In this document: positions 1-8,862 of the stretch, piece after piece
Layout of the letters: every line of letters starts with the position of its first letter
How positions within the stretch are numbered: position 1 is the stretch's first letter
NCBI GenBank assembly: GCA_964569245.1
Contig: CAZMTK010000011.1
Span: 1-64,000, forward strand
DNA length: 64,000 nucleotides
DNA from: JAAYTY01 sp964569245
GTDB taxonomy: Bacteria > Fermentibacterota > Fermentibacteria > Fermentibacterales > Fermentibacteraceae
Direction: 5' to 3'
Notes under the pieces: model-generated
What the model saw: only the letters and a program-made list of their open reading frames with translations
Told to the model about the DNA's origin: nothing
Database searches by the model: none
Program-made: the position numbers and the translations under genes

Positions 1-60
1 TCTTCTCCGCGGGCTTCTTCTCCGCGGGCTTCTTCTCCGCGGGCTTCTTCTCCGCGGGCT
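1..60 (-). repeat. 15-base tandem repeat, four perfect copies, inside infB
   Basis: The unit TCTTCTCCGCGGGCT on the plus strand occurs four times without a mismatch and may continue beyond the window. In the coding frame each unit encodes KPAEK. Perfect identity at the DNA level suggests recent expansion by slippage. Confidence 0.9.
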
Positions 61-127
61 TCACCGCCAGAGCCTTGGAGGACCTGCTCCCGGATGCGGG
101 CTTCCTGTTCCTGCTTTCGTCAGCCAT
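1..127 (-). CDS. infB: Translation initiation factor IF-2, N-terminal fragment (partial)
   Basis: The ATG at 125-127 lies inside the end of nusA (8-base overlap). It opens a frame that stays open to the window edge. The 42 visible residues are basic and low-complexity, starting MADESRNRKPASG and then repeating KPAEK four times. I call it infB from position: rimP-nusA-infB is a very common bacterial order, and IF-2 often has a long Lys/Ala/Pro/Glu-rich N-terminal extension. No GTPase domain is visible because the window ends, so the identity is an inference. Translation is probably coupled to nusA. Confidence 0.65.
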   Translation of the reverse strand, partial: MADESRNRKPASGSRSSKALAVKPAEKKPAEKKPAEKKPAEK

Positions 128-1487
128 TGCCTTTGCTCTCCTCCGCGCCTTCAGCCTTCTCGGCCTCCGCTTCGGTCTTGAGGCTCTCGACTTCCTCCCT
201 GCGCAGCTCGACCAGCCTCCTCGCCTCGGCCTGCATCTGCGTGGCTCGGACTCTGCCGACACCGTGCACTTCCAGGAGGTCGGCCTCGTCGGCCTCGGCG
301 ATCGAGTTGGCCGAGTCGTAGCCGGCCAGCCTAAGGCGTTCCAGAACCGACTCGCTCACTCCGGGGATCTCGGAGGCGTCGACCCGGAGCATCTCCTCCC
401 ACTTCCTGGTTTCCTCCCAGAGGGACTGAGTCTCGATGTCTATCCTGCAGCCGACAAGCTCGCCGGCCAGCCTCACGTTGTGTCCGTTCTTCCCGATTGC
501 GAGCGAGAGGTGATCGTCCGGGACGATCGCAACCATGCGGTTCCTTTCCTCTCCCGTCGCGGGATCCTTCTCCTTGTAGAGCTCGACATGGAGGACGTTG
601 GCGGGAAGGAGCGCATTCGAGGCAAGCACCCGCCTGTCCATGGTCCAGGGGATCACGTCGATTCTCTCGCCGTTCAGCTCGCGCATGACGGCCTGGACCC
701 TCGAGCCCTTCACCCCCACGAAGGTTCCCACGGCATCCACTCTGAGATCGTTGCTGGCCACCGCGATCTTCGTACGGACCCCCGCCTCGCGCGCGATGGC
801 TCTGACCTGGACCACGCCCTCCTCTATCTCGGGGGCTTCCCTCTCGAACAGGCGCTGGACCAGCACGGGGGTCGCCCTCGAGAGAACGAGCTGAGGCTCT
901 GAGCTCTCGGGCTTCTCGACTCTGATGAGGACGGGGATGATCGGGTCGTTCTGGTTGTACCTCTCGCCCCTGGCTCTCTCCTCTGCGGGGACGACAGCCT
1001 CGATCCTCCCTGCGACCTGCACGAGGATCCTGTTGCGGTACACCTGCTGCACCCTGCAGCGGGGGATTATCTGCCCTATCTTGTCGGCGTACTCACGGTA
1101 CACCTGCTCCCTTTCCGCGCTCCTCACCAGCGTCAGGAACTCCTGTCTGAACACGTTGACCGAGGCTCTGTCGAACTCGCTGATGTCCACGGGGACGGGA
1201 ACCTTCTCGCCCTCCTCGGCGTCGGGCTTCAGCCTGCGGGCCTTCTTCTTCTGAATCTGGAGGTGCTCCAGGCCGGGTTCCGGCTTCTCAACGACCTCCA
1301 GCAGCGCCTCGAGCTTGACGTCTCCGCTCTGGTGGTCCCAGGTGATGTGGATGTCCTGCGGTGTTCCGAATTCCTTCTCGGTGGCCTTCACCAGGGCTTG
1401 ATAGAGGCTCTTGACGAGCACCTCCCTATTCACGCCCTTCTCCCTGACCAGCCTCGCCAGCGCGTCGATGCGCTCGTATGTGGACAC
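120..1487 (-). CDS. nusA: Transcription termination/antitermination factor NusA
   Basis: NusA binds RNA polymerase and nascent RNA and controls pausing, termination and antitermination. The 455 residues show the expected order. An N-terminal polymerase-binding domain covers about 1-125. An S1 domain follows at about 130-195, including RNRILVQVAGRIEAVVP. Two KH domains cover about 200-345 with the loops GVKGSR and IGKNGHN. A helix-hairpin-helix-like segment at about 365-425 contains LLEVHGVGRVRA, and a Glu/Ala/Lys tail ends the protein. The start is GTG at 1487 behind a GGAGAG-like site. It lies 46 bases after rimP and overlaps infB by 8 bases. Confidence 0.95.
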   Translation of the reverse strand: MSTYERIDALARLVREKGVNREVLVKSLYQALVKATEKEFGTPQDIHITWDHQSGDVKLEALLEVVEKPEPGLEHLQIQKKKARRLKPDAEEGEKVPVPVDISEFDRASVNVFRQEFLTLVRSAEREQVYREYADKIGQIIPRCRVQQVYRNRILVQVAGRIEAVVPAEERARGERYNQNDPIIPVLIRVEKPESSEPQLVLSRATPVLVQRLFEREAPEIEEGVVQVRAIAREAGVRTKIAVASNDLRVDAVGTFVGVKGSRVQAVMRELNGERIDVIPWTMDRRVLASNALLPANVLHVELYKEKDPATGEERNRMVAIVPDDHLSLAIGKNGHNVRLAGELVGCRIDIETQSLWEETRKWEEMLRVDASEIPGVSESVLERLRLAGYDSANSIAEADEADLLEVHGVGRVRATQMQAEARRLVELRREEVESLKTEAEAEKAEGAEESKGNG

Positions 1488-1533
1488 CTCTCCTCGCTTT
1501 CCGATGGAGCAGCCCGGGTGGATGCCCGCGCGC

Positions 1534-1998
1534 TCAGTCTCTCAGGCCGTGACTCCGGCCAGGCTGTCGAGGCTCTTCGAGAACCTCGAACGCCTTCTGC
1601 ACCATGGTCACCGGAATGGTCCTGCCTCCCTCGAAGGAGAGGCATCCTCCGGAATAGTCCAGCAGCTCGGCAGTGAAGGGCCCGGATTCGCATTCGACCT
1701 TCAGGATCCTGCCGACGCTCCGAATCCAGTCCACCTCGGACTCGAGGCGCCTTCCCACGCCGGGAGAGCCGACCTCGAGGACGTAGGGACAGTCGATGAG
1801 CATCTCCCTGTCGAGGTGGTCTTCCAGCATCCTCGAGAACGCCGCGCATTCGTCGATTGTGACCCGCCCCGGCCTGTCCACCAGCACGCGCAGCATCCCC
1901 CTCCTGCCCGGCTGGGCCCATGTGAGGTCCACAAGGAGGAGGCCGGCCCTTTCCGCCAGCTCTGACACCGAGCTCCTCAGTAACGCTTCGTCAGGCAA
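1534..1998 (-). CDS. rimP: Ribosome maturation factor RimP
   Basis: RimP is needed to mature the 30S subunit. The typical core is visible: LLLVDLTWAQ, then RVLVDRPGRVTIDECAAFSR, then YVLEVGSPGVGRRL, and a C-terminal SH3-like half. I place the start at TTG 1996-1998, not at the more distant ATG at 2067. The TTG has a strong GGGAGGAG site four bases upstream and gives 154 residues, the usual RimP length. The extra 23 residues of the longer frame (rich in Arg/Pro/Phe) have no counterpart in the family. It is the first gene of the rimP-nusA-infB operon and has its own promoter at 2086-2114. Confidence 0.9.
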   Translation of the reverse strand: MPDEALLRSSVSELAERAGLLLVDLTWAQPGRRGMLRVLVDRPGRVTIDECAAFSRMLEDHLDREMLIDCPYVLEVGSPGVGRRLESEVDWIRSVGRILKVECESGPFTAELLDYSGGCLSFEGGRTIPVTMVQKAFEVLEEPRQPGRSHGLRD

Positions 1999-2085
1999 GA
2001 GGCTCCTCCCGAATGACAGAAAAATCCCACCGCAGAAGGCCAAGCCTCGCGGCTGCGGCCTCCGCATGAGCTTTACGACCGGGAG

Positions 2086-2114
2086 ATTCTAGCCTGCGGC
2101 GCGTACCGTGGCAA
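2086..2114 (-). promoter_or_regulatory. Probable sigma-70-type promoter for rimP-nusA-infB
   Basis: On the minus strand there is a -35 box TTGCCA (2109-2114), a 17-base spacer and a -10 box TAGAAT (2086-2091). It sits in the only sizeable gap (about 120 bases) at this end of the long minus-strand gene run and predicts a 5' leader of about 80 bases before the TTG start of rimP. Confidence 0.65.
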
Positions 2115-2117
2115 GAG

Positions 2118-5096
2118 TCAGCGTCTCTCCGACAGCATCTCCAGCGACTCTCTGACCGTGCCGTTGACAATGTCGCTCTCGACCATGTCCAGGAAGGGCT
2201 GGTACTCCGGCATGATGAAGGAGCCGTACGATTCTCCGGTCTCGAGGATCAGCCTGCTCAGATAGGGCCGGGTCATCTCCTCGCCGAGCGAGTCCGCTAT
2301 GACCTGCCGCGAAGCCACGATCTCCAGAAGCATGGAATCCCTCTGCTCCTCGGAGAGTCTGAAGGTGCCCCCACCCCACCACGGGCTGCTGAACACCTCG
2401 AGGCTCATGGCGAGCCGTGTGCCCTCGAAATCGACTCTTCCGTGCTCCGCGGCGGCCATGCTGTCGAGCCGGGCCGCGGCCCTCCCCATGATCGAGCCCG
2501 GCACCCACGGGGTCCGTAGCCCCAGAGCCATGGCCTGCTGAGGCCCGCCCACCGACTCGAGCATCTCGGACAGTCGTTCCCTGATCGAGGGATCCACATG
2601 GTCCTTGAAGTCGGTTCCGGAGATCATGACGAGCGAGTACAGGTAGCCGTCCAGCAGGATGCACTGCCTCACGCCGTCGAGGAAGTCCCGCCTCCATTCG
2701 GACGGCGGCGATTCCGACGAGAGGACTGCGTCGAACAGCTCCTCCAGATGGGCGCATCCCCAAGGCCAGAAGGCAGCCCAGGTGTATCCCGTGTGGATCA
2801 GGAAATCTCCCATGAAGATCAGCGAGTCCACAGATGCAGCGTCTCCGGCCCTCGCACCGCGCATGTGCCTTGCGATGAACGCGACCGGGCGCGAGGCGGA
2901 GGCCATTCCTGGCTGGTCGAGAAGAGCACCCAGCCCGAGGGTGTCGCCCGAGAGCCACCTGCCGAGAATCGCATCGTCGGAGGCGGCGGTGGAGGCGGCT
3001 TCCGAAAGCTCCTGGATGAGGCTCTCCGCGCGGTCGTCGGGAAAATCGGCATCTTCGACCGCCGAGGCGAAGGAGGCCGCGATACTCTCGGCGCTCTCCG
3101 GAACCATGGCCATGACCAGGCCGGCGTACCTCTCCATTCCATCCAGGGCCGACTGCATCTTCTCCAGCGAGCCGGAATCGAATCCCGCCAGTGTCTCCAG
3201 TTGTTCCAGCCAGAGCACGTGGGAGGCGTCGAGCCAGCCTCCGAGTGGTGAAATGCTCCTGATCTGATGGATGTAGTCAACCCGCCTGTGGGCATGCAGC
3301 TCCCACGCTCTCCTCAGGGAGTGGATCGCCTCGGCAGGCCTTCCAAGGCGCGTGTAGGTAAGCGCGAAGTTGTTGTGAAGCTCCGCATAGTCAGGGGCCC
3401 TCGCGGCGAGGGATTCGTAGGCTGCCAGAGCCCTTTCGCTGACCATGACTATGGAATCCCTGGAGAAGACGCATCCCGTCGCCGCCAGGAGCCTCGCGAG
3501 CGGCTGGCTCACGGGCTGGAGGACTATGGCGCGAGAGAGCCATGCGCTTCCCAGGCCGTACCAGCCCCCCAGCTCCCCGGGGTTCAGCTCGACGCATCTC
3601 TGGAGCATCTCGATGGAGCTGTCCGTGAGCGTAGCCGCCTGGTAGTAGCGTGAAAGCGCCTCATCCCGCCTCATCTCGTCGCCGGTCTGCTCCCAGGCCA
3701 GAGCGGCGCTTCCAGCGAGGCCGAGCTCCGTCTCGACCCTGTCGAGCATCAGGTCCTTGCCGACGAACAGGTAGTGGCCGGACAGAATGCTGTTCCAGTA
3801 GTCCCTTGCGCTGACCGCGGGAAGGAACAGGGCTGCGGCGAGGAGCGGGATGCCCCAGACCCTGCGGACGGGCGCCGCATCCCCGCTCGAGCGTCCGGCC
3901 AGCAGCAGGCCCGTGAATAGCGCCAGATGGAACGCGCCGGGCGGCCATCGGAGGGCCACCGAGACGGAAGCCTCGGCGAGAAGTGCCGCTATTCCGGACG
4001 CCAGCCCCATCTCTACGAGGTCCGGAGGTGACTTTCTGAAGGCACGCAGGACCGCCCAGGCAAGTCCCGCGAAGAGCAGAGCTCCGACCAGGCCAAGGTC
4101 GGTGAGTATCTCCAGATACTCGCTATGGGCGTGCAGGGTGTTGTGGCTCACGCCGAGTAAACTGTACCTTGGATCCCGGAATGAGGGGAAGACGATCTGG
4201 AACGAGCCGGGTCCGTAGCCCAGCAGTGGCTCTTCGGCGAACATGTCCAGCGCCCCGCTCCAGATGACGAGCCGCACCCTGGAAGTCCCGCTCTCTACAT
4301 CCGACAGGTCCTCGAACCTGCTTCTCATGGAGAAGAAGAGCACGAAGGCGGCGAGGAGCCCGGAAACGCCGGTGAGCAACAGGGCTCTCCTCGATAGAAC
4401 GCCGCTTCTGGACAACAGGAGGATCAGCAGGGCCGATCCGGAGACGAGCCCGATAATGCTGGCGCGGGTGCCGCTGACTACTATCATGAGGATGGTCAAC
4501 AGCACGACGAGCACGATCAGAAGCGACTTGACGGCAGAGCGGATCCGCCTGGAGAGGAGGAAGGCCGCACAGGCCGGAAGCGACGCCGACATGAAGCTTC
4601 CGAGGAGGTTCGGGTTGCCCAGGGCGCCGGAATATCTGCCGCTAGGCCCCAGATAGACGTCCCAGGGGAAGATGATGGCGTTCATCCACTGAGTGGCCGT
4701 ATAGACTGTGAGGAGCGCCCAGGCTGCGAGAAAGCCCCACATCACTGCGTCACGGCCCTGTCGGTCGAGCAGCATGGAGACGGCGCACGTGAAAAGGCCC
4801 AGCCCGATGAACGAGAAGATGACCTTCGGACCGTTGACGCTCTGTATTCCCGTGAAGTGCCTGAAGAGCATCCAGGCGGCAACTGCGGCGAGAAGGGCGG
4901 GGAAGGCTCGACCTGCGCGCATGTGGACGCCTTTGCCGCTGAAGACGGCCCATGCGGCGACAAGCGCCAGGAGAGACCCCGCGCAGACATACCCCAGCTC
5001 CTTGACCAGGATGCTGGACCTGTTGTTCGGATAGAGCCCGAACACCACGAAGAAGATCGCCGCTGCGGCAATCCAGACCGCCAGTTTTCGGTGCAC
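2118..5096 (-). CDS. O-antigen ligase-type membrane protein with C-terminal TPR region
   Basis: The 992-residue protein has about ten hydrophobic helices in residues 1-420. The Wzy_C/O-antigen ligase core is visible: SGTRASIIGL near 208-217, GYGPGSF near 293-299, and the periplasmic HAHSEYLEILTDLG segment near 323-336. This family transfers polyprenyl-linked glycans to lipid A core or to proteins. The remaining 570 residues are soluble and helical, with TPR-like stretches (LHNNFALTYTRLGRPAEAI), so the enzyme probably carries a long extracytoplasmic partner-binding arm. It is about twice the length of a plain ligase. The start is GTG 5096 with GGAGG four bases upstream, 9 bases after the WecA-like gene. 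Which glycan it handles cannot be told. Confidence 0.8.
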   Translation of the reverse strand: MHRKLAVWIAAAAIFFVVFGLYPNNRSSILVKELGYVCAGSLLALVAAWAVFSGKGVHMRAGRAFPALLAAVAAWMLFRHFTGIQSVNGPKVIFSFIGLGLFTCAVSMLLDRQGRDAVMWGFLAAWALLTVYTATQWMNAIIFPWDVYLGPSGRYSGALGNPNLLGSFMSASLPACAAFLLSRRIRSAVKSLLIVLVVLLTILMIVVSGTRASIIGLVSGSALLILLLSRSGVLSRRALLLTGVSGLLAAFVLFFSMRSRFEDLSDVESGTSRVRLVIWSGALDMFAEEPLLGYGPGSFQIVFPSFRDPRYSLLGVSHNTLHAHSEYLEILTDLGLVGALLFAGLAWAVLRAFRKSPPDLVEMGLASGIAALLAEASVSVALRWPPGAFHLALFTGLLLAGRSSGDAAPVRRVWGIPLLAAALFLPAVSARDYWNSILSGHYLFVGKDLMLDRVETELGLAGSAALAWEQTGDEMRRDEALSRYYQAATLTDSSIEMLQRCVELNPGELGGWYGLGSAWLSRAIVLQPVSQPLARLLAATGCVFSRDSIVMVSERALAAYESLAARAPDYAELHNNFALTYTRLGRPAEAIHSLRRAWELHAHRRVDYIHQIRSISPLGGWLDASHVLWLEQLETLAGFDSGSLEKMQSALDGMERYAGLVMAMVPESAESIAASFASAVEDADFPDDRAESLIQELSEAASTAASDDAILGRWLSGDTLGLGALLDQPGMASASRPVAFIARHMRGARAGDAASVDSLIFMGDFLIHTGYTWAAFWPWGCAHLEELFDAVLSSESPPSEWRRDFLDGVRQCILLDGYLYSLVMISGTDFKDHVDPSIRERLSEMLESVGGPQQAMALGLRTPWVPGSIMGRAAARLDSMAAAEHGRVDFEGTRLAMSLEVFSSPWWGGGTFRLSEEQRDSMLLEIVASRQVIADSLGEEMTRPYLSRLILETGESYGSFIMPEYQPFLDMVESDIVNGTVRESLEMLSERR

Positions 5097-5105
5097 GAGT
5101 CCTCC

Positions 5106-6200
5106 TTATCGCCTGTCCTGAGCCTGCTTTTCACCCTTTACGATGAAGAACGCGATCACCGACGAGAGAGCTGTCGCGTGTGCGAACAGCAGCACCGCCT
5201 GGTAGGGCTTGAGAGTAGGGAGAAGAAGAGCCAGGATGCCCATCAGAAGGCCTATCATCCAGAGGAGGAGCACGGCTTCGCGGTGCGTGAAGCCGATGCG
5301 CATCAGCCTGTGCGCAAGGTGGTTCCTGTCGGCCTTCCAGAGGGGCGCTCCTCTTCGCTTCCTGTACAGCAGTACCAGGAGCGTGTCGAGCAGGGGCACG
5401 GCCAGGACCAGAAGAGGCGAGAAGATGGAGATCTCCCGGATCGAACCGCCCGGCGTATAGACCCCCAGGACTGCGACGACCCCGAGGGTGAAGCCGAGGA
5501 AGTTGCTGCCGCAATCGCCCATGAATATCGAAGCGGGGTTGAAGTTGAATACAAGGAACCCGGTCGAGGCGCCCGCCAGCGCGGCGCAGATGTAGGCGAC
5601 CGCGTAGTTCCGCGCGAGAAGATTGATGATCGTGAAGAACGCGGCTGCGATGGCTGTCGTTCCGCCGGAGAGACCGTCGGCGTGATCCAGGAGATTGACG
5701 GAGTTGGTTATGCCTACGAGCCACAGAAGGGTCACGGGAGCGGCCAGCCAAGCGAGGGAGCTCCCTTCGAGAAAGAGCCTGAGCTGAGCTCCCTGGAGCA
5801 CGAAGTAGATGCCTACGGCGAGCGCCGACATGGACTGCAGCAGGAGCTTCAGGCGGGGGGAAAGCTCGAGAATGTCGTCCAGGAGGCCGGTCAACGCTAC
5901 GAGGAAGCCGCCTGCGACGACCATGATCCCGAGCGAGTGCCAGTCGAGAGGGGTGTCGGCGACGGTCCCCTCCGAGAGCCCGCTCCAGATGAGGAGGCCT
6001 GCGAGTACGCTCCCGCAGAAGGCCAGATAGATGGCGATGCCTCCGAGCAGCGGGGTGACCAGCAGATGCTTCTTCCTGTCGCCAGGCCGGTCCACGAGGT
6101 CGACCCGGAGGGCGAGCCGTCTGGCGAACGGCGTCAGCAGCATCGCGAGAACCAGTGCGCCAAGGAATGCGAACAGCGCGTGCGGGATGGACTCAAGCAT
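5106..6200 (-). CDS. WecA/MraY-family polyprenyl-phosphate sugar-1-phosphate transferase
   Basis: This family moves a HexNAc-1-phosphate from a UDP-sugar to undecaprenyl phosphate at the inner face of the cytoplasmic membrane. The 364-residue protein is polytopic. It has the paired aspartates D108-D109 (LLDDILEL), the NSVNLLDHADGLSGG motif (N166-D175) and FMGDCGSNFLGF, all hallmarks of the superfamily. The NLLDHADGL form is closer to WecA/TagO-type enzymes than to peptidoglycan MraY, and no mur genes are nearby. I chose the ATG at 6200, which overlaps the ABC ATPase end by 8 bases and has a GGAAGGA site; the longer frame to 6275 only overlaps the upstream gene. It probably starts a surface glycan made by this cluster. 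Confidence 0.85.
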   Translation of the reverse strand: MLESIPHALFAFLGALVLAMLLTPFARRLALRVDLVDRPGDRKKHLLVTPLLGGIAIYLAFCGSVLAGLLIWSGLSEGTVADTPLDWHSLGIMVVAGGFLVALTGLLDDILELSPRLKLLLQSMSALAVGIYFVLQGAQLRLFLEGSSLAWLAAPVTLLWLVGITNSVNLLDHADGLSGGTTAIAAAFFTIINLLARNYAVAYICAALAGASTGFLVFNFNPASIFMGDCGSNFLGFTLGVVAVLGVYTPGGSIREISIFSPLLVLAVPLLDTLLVLLYRKRRGAPLWKADRNHLAHRLMRIGFTHREAVLLLWMIGLLMGILALLLPTLKPYQAVLLFAHATALSSVIAFFIVKGEKQAQDRR

Positions 6201-7251
6201 CTCTCGCGATCCTTCCGCCGTCGAAGCCGAAGAAATGCGCCTTCCCGTCATGGAACCCGACGGTGACAGCGTCACCTGGCCGAGCTTCGATCGAGGGGCA
6301 GCACCTGGCGACTATCTGCAGACCCTCCGGCGTCGCGAGATATAGTATCTTCTCGTTGCCGAGGGTCTCAACCAGCTCGACCGAGGCGGGGAGGCCCTTC
6401 TCTCCCAGCGACACGTCCTCGGGTCTGACACCCATGGTGTACTCGCCGTCGGGAAGGTCGGCCTTCCCGAGGTCGGCAGCCGAGTCGAGCGGCTCGATCC
6501 TGCCCGAGACGCACCTGATCCGCAGCATGTTCATGGTCGGGCTGCCGATGAAGCCGGCGACGAATGTGTTCACGGGCCTGTCGTAGAGCACCAGAGGCTC
6601 GGCGACCTGCTGTATTGCACCGTCCCTCAGGACGACGATCCTGTCGCCCAGCGTCATGGCCTCAGCCTGGTCGTGGGTCACGTAGATCATCGTGGCGCCC
6701 AGCCTCGCATGCAGTCTCGCCAGCTCGCTCCTCATCTGCACCCTGAGCTTGGCGTCGAGGTTCGAAAGGGGCTCGTCGAAGAGGAATGCGGCAGGCTTGC
6801 GGACGATCGCCCTGCCGACGGCGACCCTCTGCCTCTGGCCCCCGGAGAGGTCTCTCGGCTTGCGCCCCAGGAGGGCTTCTATCCCGAGTATCCCGGCTGC
6901 CTCGCCGACCCTCCTGTCGATCTCGGCGCGGGACTCTCCTCGCATCCTCAGAGCGAAGGCCATGTTGTCGAAAACGCTCATGTGAGGATAGAGCGCGTAG
7001 TTCTGGAACACCATGGCCACGTCCCTGTCACTCGGGTCGAGATCCGTAACGTCGGAATTGCCTATGAGCACGCGACCCGAGGTCGGCTTCTCGAGGCCGG
7101 CGAGAATCCGGAGGGTCGTGGACTTGCCGCATCCGCTGGGTCCTACCATCACGAGGAGCTCTCCGTCCGCGACGTCAATGCAGAAGTCCGACAGGGCACG
7201 GATCCCCCCGGAAAACACCTTCGTCACGCCGCGGAACGATACGGAAGCCAG
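6193..7251 (-). CDS. MalK/UgpC-type sugar ABC transporter ATP-binding protein
   Basis: All ABC ATPase motifs are present: Walker A GPSGCGKST, Q-loop QNYALYPHMSV, signature LSGGQRQRVA, Walker B AFLFDEPLSNLDA and the switch VTHDQ. A C-terminal TOBE/MOP-type regulatory half (MGVRPEDVSLGE) places it with ATPases of carbohydrate uptake systems. No permease or binding-protein gene is nearby, so it may serve permeases encoded elsewhere. The first conserved strand (ASVSFRGVTKVF) is only included if translation begins at CTG 7249-7251, which has GGGAGGT six bases upstream. The conventional alternative, GTG 7227, would remove that strand and has no good ribosome site. Confidence 0.85.
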   Translation of the reverse strand: MASVSFRGVTKVFSGGIRALSDFCIDVADGELLVMVGPSGCGKSTTLRILAGLEKPTSGRVLIGNSDVTDLDPSDRDVAMVFQNYALYPHMSVFDNMAFALRMRGESRAEIDRRVGEAAGILGIEALLGRKPRDLSGGQRQRVAVGRAIVRKPAAFLFDEPLSNLDAKLRVQMRSELARLHARLGATMIYVTHDQAEAMTLGDRIVVLRDGAIQQVAEPLVLYDRPVNTFVAGFIGSPTMNMLRIRCVSGRIEPLDSAADLGKADLPDGEYTMGVRPEDVSLGEKGLPASVELVETLGNEKILYLATPEGLQIVARCCPSIEARPGDAVTVGFHDGKAHFFGFDGGRIARDA

Positions 7252-7255
7252 GGAA

Positions 7256-7621
7256 CTACCTCCCGATCACGGCCAGAGAGGTCTCGAAGCCCATGAAGGA
7301 CGAGGTGAGCGGATTCAGCGGGTCTGGCATCCAGCGCACACCGTCCACCAGAAATGCGTAGCGATGCCTCCCGCGGGGCAGGTCGACCGTGATCGTCCAC
7401 CATCCGTCCGGAGCTCTTTCCATCCTTCCTGCAGCCGGGTCGGGGAGGCCCGACGGCCCGGTCATCCCGCCCCATTCGTTCCAGTCGCCGAGGAGCTGGA
7501 CTCCGCTGGCGCCCGGCATCCATAGCCTGAACTCGCTGTTTCCGGCGCTCGGCATGGAAGCCGGCTCCAGCATGGCGCAGGCGCAGACCGCGAGCACGGC
7601 AATGGCAGGCAGGCGCTTCAT
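7256..7621 (-). CDS. Secreted glycogen-binding-like (AMPK/CBM48-type) domain protein
   Basis: This 121-residue protein has an N-terminal signal sequence (MKRLPAIAVLAVCACAM), possibly a lipoprotein signal because cysteines end the hydrophobic stretch. One Ig-like E-set domain follows. The pattern FRLWMPGASGVQLLGDWNEW, then WWTITVDLPRGRHRYAFLVDG and WMPDPLNP matches the carbohydrate-binding module found in glycogen-branching enzymes and AMPK beta. There is no catalytic domain. The start ATG 7621 has a GGGAGGAG site and overlaps the upstream gene's stop as ATGA. Its place beside a MalK-type ATPase and two probable outer-membrane proteins suggests a role at the cell surface, but this is inference. 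Confidence 0.75.
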   Translation of the reverse strand: MKRLPAIAVLAVCACAMLEPASMPSAGNSEFRLWMPGASGVQLLGDWNEWGGMTGPSGLPDPAAGRMERAPDGWWTITVDLPRGRHRYAFLVDGVRWMPDPLNPLTSSFMGFETSLAVIGR

Positions 7622-8862
7622 TGCAGAACTCCTCCCGCCTTGAGGAGCAGCGTCGTCTGCCCGTCCTCGCGCCTCAGCTCCAGCACGGCAGTGGCCCAGC
7701 CGAGCCATGTCGCGGCGACGAGGCTTCCGATCGGATCGAGAGTGCCGGAGGCATCTCCCGAGACCGAGAGAGACACGCTGACATCCGGTCTGGGGCTGTA
7801 GCCTGCACGACCCTCGAGGCGCGTGCTGTCGCTGCCCGCGGCTGTGACAGCGCCTCCGATCGAGGCTGTCCCTGTTCTATAGTCGCCGGAGAGGCAGGCC
7901 GACCAAGCCCGGCCCGATCCGATGCCGAGCACCTCCCCCGAGACGGCGAGCCCTCCAGAGCCGAGCATGCCGAGCAGAACCTCGCCATCCGACCGCTCCG
8001 GCGAATCCGAGTCTATCGTCGCAGCCATCCTGCCTGCGATCGCCCTGTCCCCCGGCAGCAGCAGCAGCTCGGCTCCCAGCAGGCGGTCTCCTGGAGCGAA
8101 GGCTCCTCCCGGTGAGGAAGCGGAGTCGCCCGCCAGCAGGGCCGAGCCGCCGAGCTCCAGTCTGCCGTGCCCGAGGTCGGCAAGGAGAATGCCCCTCATC
8201 TCAGCCAGGACGGCCTTCCGCTCCGGGCCTTCGCCCTCGGACACGAAGATCACCCAGGGCTCGACCCAGCGCAGGTCGGCCGTTATCGAAGAGGCGGAGA
8301 GGCGGAAGAGACCGTCTGGAGAGTATCTCCTCAGGTCCGTGTACGAGACTGCACCGAAGCCGAGCCACGGGCTCCGCACCGACGCGAGAACGAGGGTGTC
8401 GGCGGATCCCGCGAGGCACGCTGCCGCACTGACGGTAGAGCCAAGCAGTCCTCCGACGGCTCCCCTGAACCAGGTCAGCGAGTCCGGAGGTACCCATCCG
8501 TAGTCCACAAGGGGCAGACGCATTCCAGGGAGCATGGGCTGGCTGTCGCAGTATCCCAGGGAGGCTCCGATCCACGGAGTCCCCGGCCACCTCGCTCCCA
8601 TGACGGCCGACCTCAGAGAGAGGTCACCCCCTCCGGAGCTGTCGGCGACCGCTGCTGCGGATGCTCCTGCCGAGAAGCCCCCGGACGAGACAGACAGCGT
8701 CTCGCAGAAGTCGAGCATCCTCTCTCCGGGAGCGAAGGGTTCTTCGTCCAGAGTGCACGACGCGAGCGCCCATAGAACGCCGCGGTGCTGGAAAGACCAT
8801 GGGCTGAGGCTGTCGGGAGGGGGCTGAGACAGGAGTGCCGCAGCCAGGATTCCCGCTACCAT
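7618..8862 (-). CDS. Uncharacterised secreted protein, possibly an outer-membrane protein
   Basis: I do not recognise a named family. The 414-residue product starts with a signal sequence (MVAGILAAALLSQ). After it come many short alternating Gly/Ser/Ala and hydrophobic stretches without predicted transmembrane helices, which resemble amphipathic beta strands. The downstream-facing end (SLVAATWLGWATAVLELRR) also alternates. Together with the preceding gene it looks like an envelope beta-barrel or barrel-associated protein. The start ATG 8862 overlaps the previous stop by 7 bases. Only two or three cysteines are present and no enzymatic motif is visible. Confidence 0.6.
   Translation of the reverse strand: MVAGILAAALLSQPPPDSLSPWSFQHRGVLWALASCTLDEEPFAPGERMLDFCETLSVSSGGFSAGASAAAVADSSGGGDLSLRSAVMGARWPGTPWIGASLGYCDSQPMLPGMRLPLVDYGWVPPDSLTWFRGAVGGLLGSTVSAAACLAGSADTLVLASVRSPWLGFGAVSYTDLRRYSPDGLFRLSASSITADLRWVEPWVIFVSEGEGPERKAVLAEMRGILLADLGHGRLELGGSALLAGDSASSPGGAFAPGDRLLGAELLLLPGDRAIAGRMAATIDSDSPERSDGEVLLGMLGSGGLAVSGEVLGIGSGRAWSACLSGDYRTGTASIGGAVTAAGSDSTRLEGRAGYSPRPDVSVSLSVSGDASGTLDPIGSLVAATWLGWATAVLELRREDGQTTLLLKAGGVLQ

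Noticed and set aside
4857..6266. 469-codon plus-strand open frame
   Set aside because: It is antisense to the O-antigen-ligase and WecA-like genes, has no hydrophobic or family pattern, and its Glu/Arg/Gly-rich content is typical of a shadow.
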